NCBI GenBank assembly: GCA_022563455.1 | Contig: JADFNI010000013.1 | Span: 1-22,563, forward strand | DNA: 22,563 bases | Source: Nanobdellota archaeon | GTDB taxonomy: Archaea; Nanobdellota; Nanobdellia; Pacearchaeales; GW2011-AR1 | Direction: 5' to 3' | In this document: positions 21,941-22,563 of the stretch, one piece after another | Layout: each line of letters opens with the position of its first letter | How positions within the stretch are numbered: position 1 is the stretch's first letter | The notes under the pieces: generated by a model | Told to the model about the DNA's origin: nothing | The model's input: only the letters and a program-made list of their open reading frames with translations | Databases searched by the model: none | Program-made: the position numbers and the translations under genes

Positions 21941-21984
21941 TTTGTTTAAGGTTTGTTTAAGGTTTGTTTAGTCTTTGTTTAAAG
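21941..21984. repeat. four tandem 11-bp repeats at the 3' end of a gene
   Basis: TTTGTTTAAGG, TTTGTTTAAGG, TTTGTTTAGTC and TTTGTTTAAAG follow each other at 21941-21984. The last copy and part of the third encode the C-terminus of the minus-strand gene, and the others lie just past its stop codon. Confidence 0.85.
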
Positions 21985-22372
21985 TTATTGTTGGAAGTTT
22001 GAGGTGAATTGGAAGGCTTAGTTCTTCTTCTAACTCTAATGCTTTAATTGAAGCTTTTTTTAGAATAATGTTTGTTATTGTTGCGTGTTCTGGGGAGTCA
22101 AATTCCTTTTTTTCCCAAGCTTTGACCAATTCTTTAATGGTCTTTTTTTCTGCACCAAGGAATAAGTAACCAATTATCTCAATTGAGCCCAATTCACCAT
22201 AATCTACTTCAAAAGTGTAGCTCACCTTTACGGCATCGTTTGAGTCCTTTGTATTTTCAATTGAAGTTATTTTTATGTTTGTGGCTATAGATATCTTTCC
22301 TTCAAAATCTTCCAATCTTGTTGCACTAATTTTTATAAATCTTGCAGCTAATAATTTTAATGAATTGTCCAT
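21968..22372 (-). CDS. conserved small archaeal protein, possibly SecB-like
   Basis: A 134-residue soluble protein. The first two thirds are strand-rich (KISIATNIKITSIE, VKVSYTFEVDYGELGSIEIIGYLFLGAEKK). The rest is helical (TITNIILKKASIKALELEEEL) and ends LSLPIHLKLPTITLNKD. This order, a sheet containing an xGYL motif followed by helices and a proline-rich end, resembles a family of archaeal proteins with a SecB-like fold that I know only as uncharacterised. A chaperone-like role is possible but unproven. There is no cysteine or membrane segment. The last codons overlap a tandem 11-bp repeat. It lies downstream of a PRC-barrel gene on the same strand. Confidence 0.7.
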   Translation of the reverse strand: MDNSLKLLAARFIKISATRLEDFEGKISIATNIKITSIENTKDSNDAVKVSYTFEVDYGELGSIEIIGYLFLGAEKKTIKELVKAWEKKEFDSPEHATITNIILKKASIKALELEEELSLPIHLKLPTITLNKD

Positions 22373-22431
22373 GTGATTTTATTATAAATTTTGTTTTTAA
22401 ATTTATCTATATTAAGTAAATTAGATTAAGT

Positions 22432-22563
22432 TTATATTAAATCTTCTTCTGAGACTACTATAAAATCACCGACTGCGATTACTGAATTGTAAGGAACTAA
22501 TGCCTCCCTGTCTTTTGTCCTTTCTAAAGATAAATTTGCTGTATATGTTGTTAAGTCTCTTAA
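22432..22563 (-). CDS. PRC-barrel domain protein, C-terminal part
   Basis: On the minus strand the last 43 codons of a gene run in from the right edge and end in TAA at 22432-22434. The end ALVPYNSVIAVGDFIVVSEEDLI matches the typical close of a PRC-barrel (VPY..V.AVGD..IV). PRC-barrels are small beta barrels that take part in RNA processing, and in archaea some are cell-division proteins (CdpB-like). The start lies outside the window, so full length and any other domains cannot be seen. Confidence 0.7.
   Translation of the reverse strand, partial: LRDLTTYTANLSLERTKDREALVPYNSVIAVGDFIVVSEEDLI

Overview
The window is AT-rich archaeal DNA, most likely from a DPANN archaeon of the Pacearchaeota/Woesearchaeota type. 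The evidence is a eukaryote-like ribosomal and RNA-polymerase cluster (L21e, Rpo4, DUF655, S13, S4, S11, Rpo3, L18e, L13, S9), archaeal Rpo10, an XerA recombinase, small zinc-ribbon proteins and large LamG/COG1361-type surface proteins. Most genes have a TATA-like box centred 23-32 nt before the start codon and no Shine-Dalgarno site, so leaderless mRNAs dominate. A minority (XerA, two small membrane proteins) carry GAGG- or GGGGG-type sites instead. The lineage is inferred from gene content; no rRNA gene is present.

Layout. 1-345 is the 3' end of an unknown gene, convergent and overlapping with rpoN (332-529, minus). 582-2327 (minus) is a secreted LamG-domain protein. 2457-5624 is a three-gene MacB/LolCDE-like ABC exporter operon, closed by a hairpin/T-run and facing a convergent membrane-anchored COG1361-like protein (5679-6545, minus). 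6639-6992 is a small zinc-ribbon protein. 7158-10422 is a compact information-processing operon: L21e, RpoF, DUF655, S13, S4, S11, RpoD. 10423-10758 is a GC-rich non-coding island with a candidate structured RNA, a tRNA-Leu whose anticodon counts as AAG, and a degraded tRNA-like tail. L18e, L13 and S9 follow (10759-11928). rpoN, which usually follows S9, is instead at the left edge of the window.

From about 12 kb the window becomes accessory. It holds a stand-alone serine-recombinase DNA-binding domain without its catalytic domain, an XerA tyrosine recombinase, CxxC zinc-ribbon proteins, an HNH endonuclease, a LAGLIDADG endonuclease, several two-helix membrane proteins, and two paralogous coiled-coil/winged-helix proteins at 17175-17783 (plus) and 18575-19228 (minus). 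A 19-bp exact direct repeat brackets 14599-18068. One paralog carries a GTCT tetranucleotide tract inside its coding sequence, and the other has an AAACAG-rich upstream region with an 11-bp perfect inverted repeat. This 12-19.6 kb segment is the best candidate for a mobile or switchable locus.

The right end has a small winged-helix protein, a 687-aa surface protein with a long basic tail, a convergent tRNA-Ser(CGA), a SecB-like small protein, and the C-terminus of a PRC-barrel protein running off the edge.
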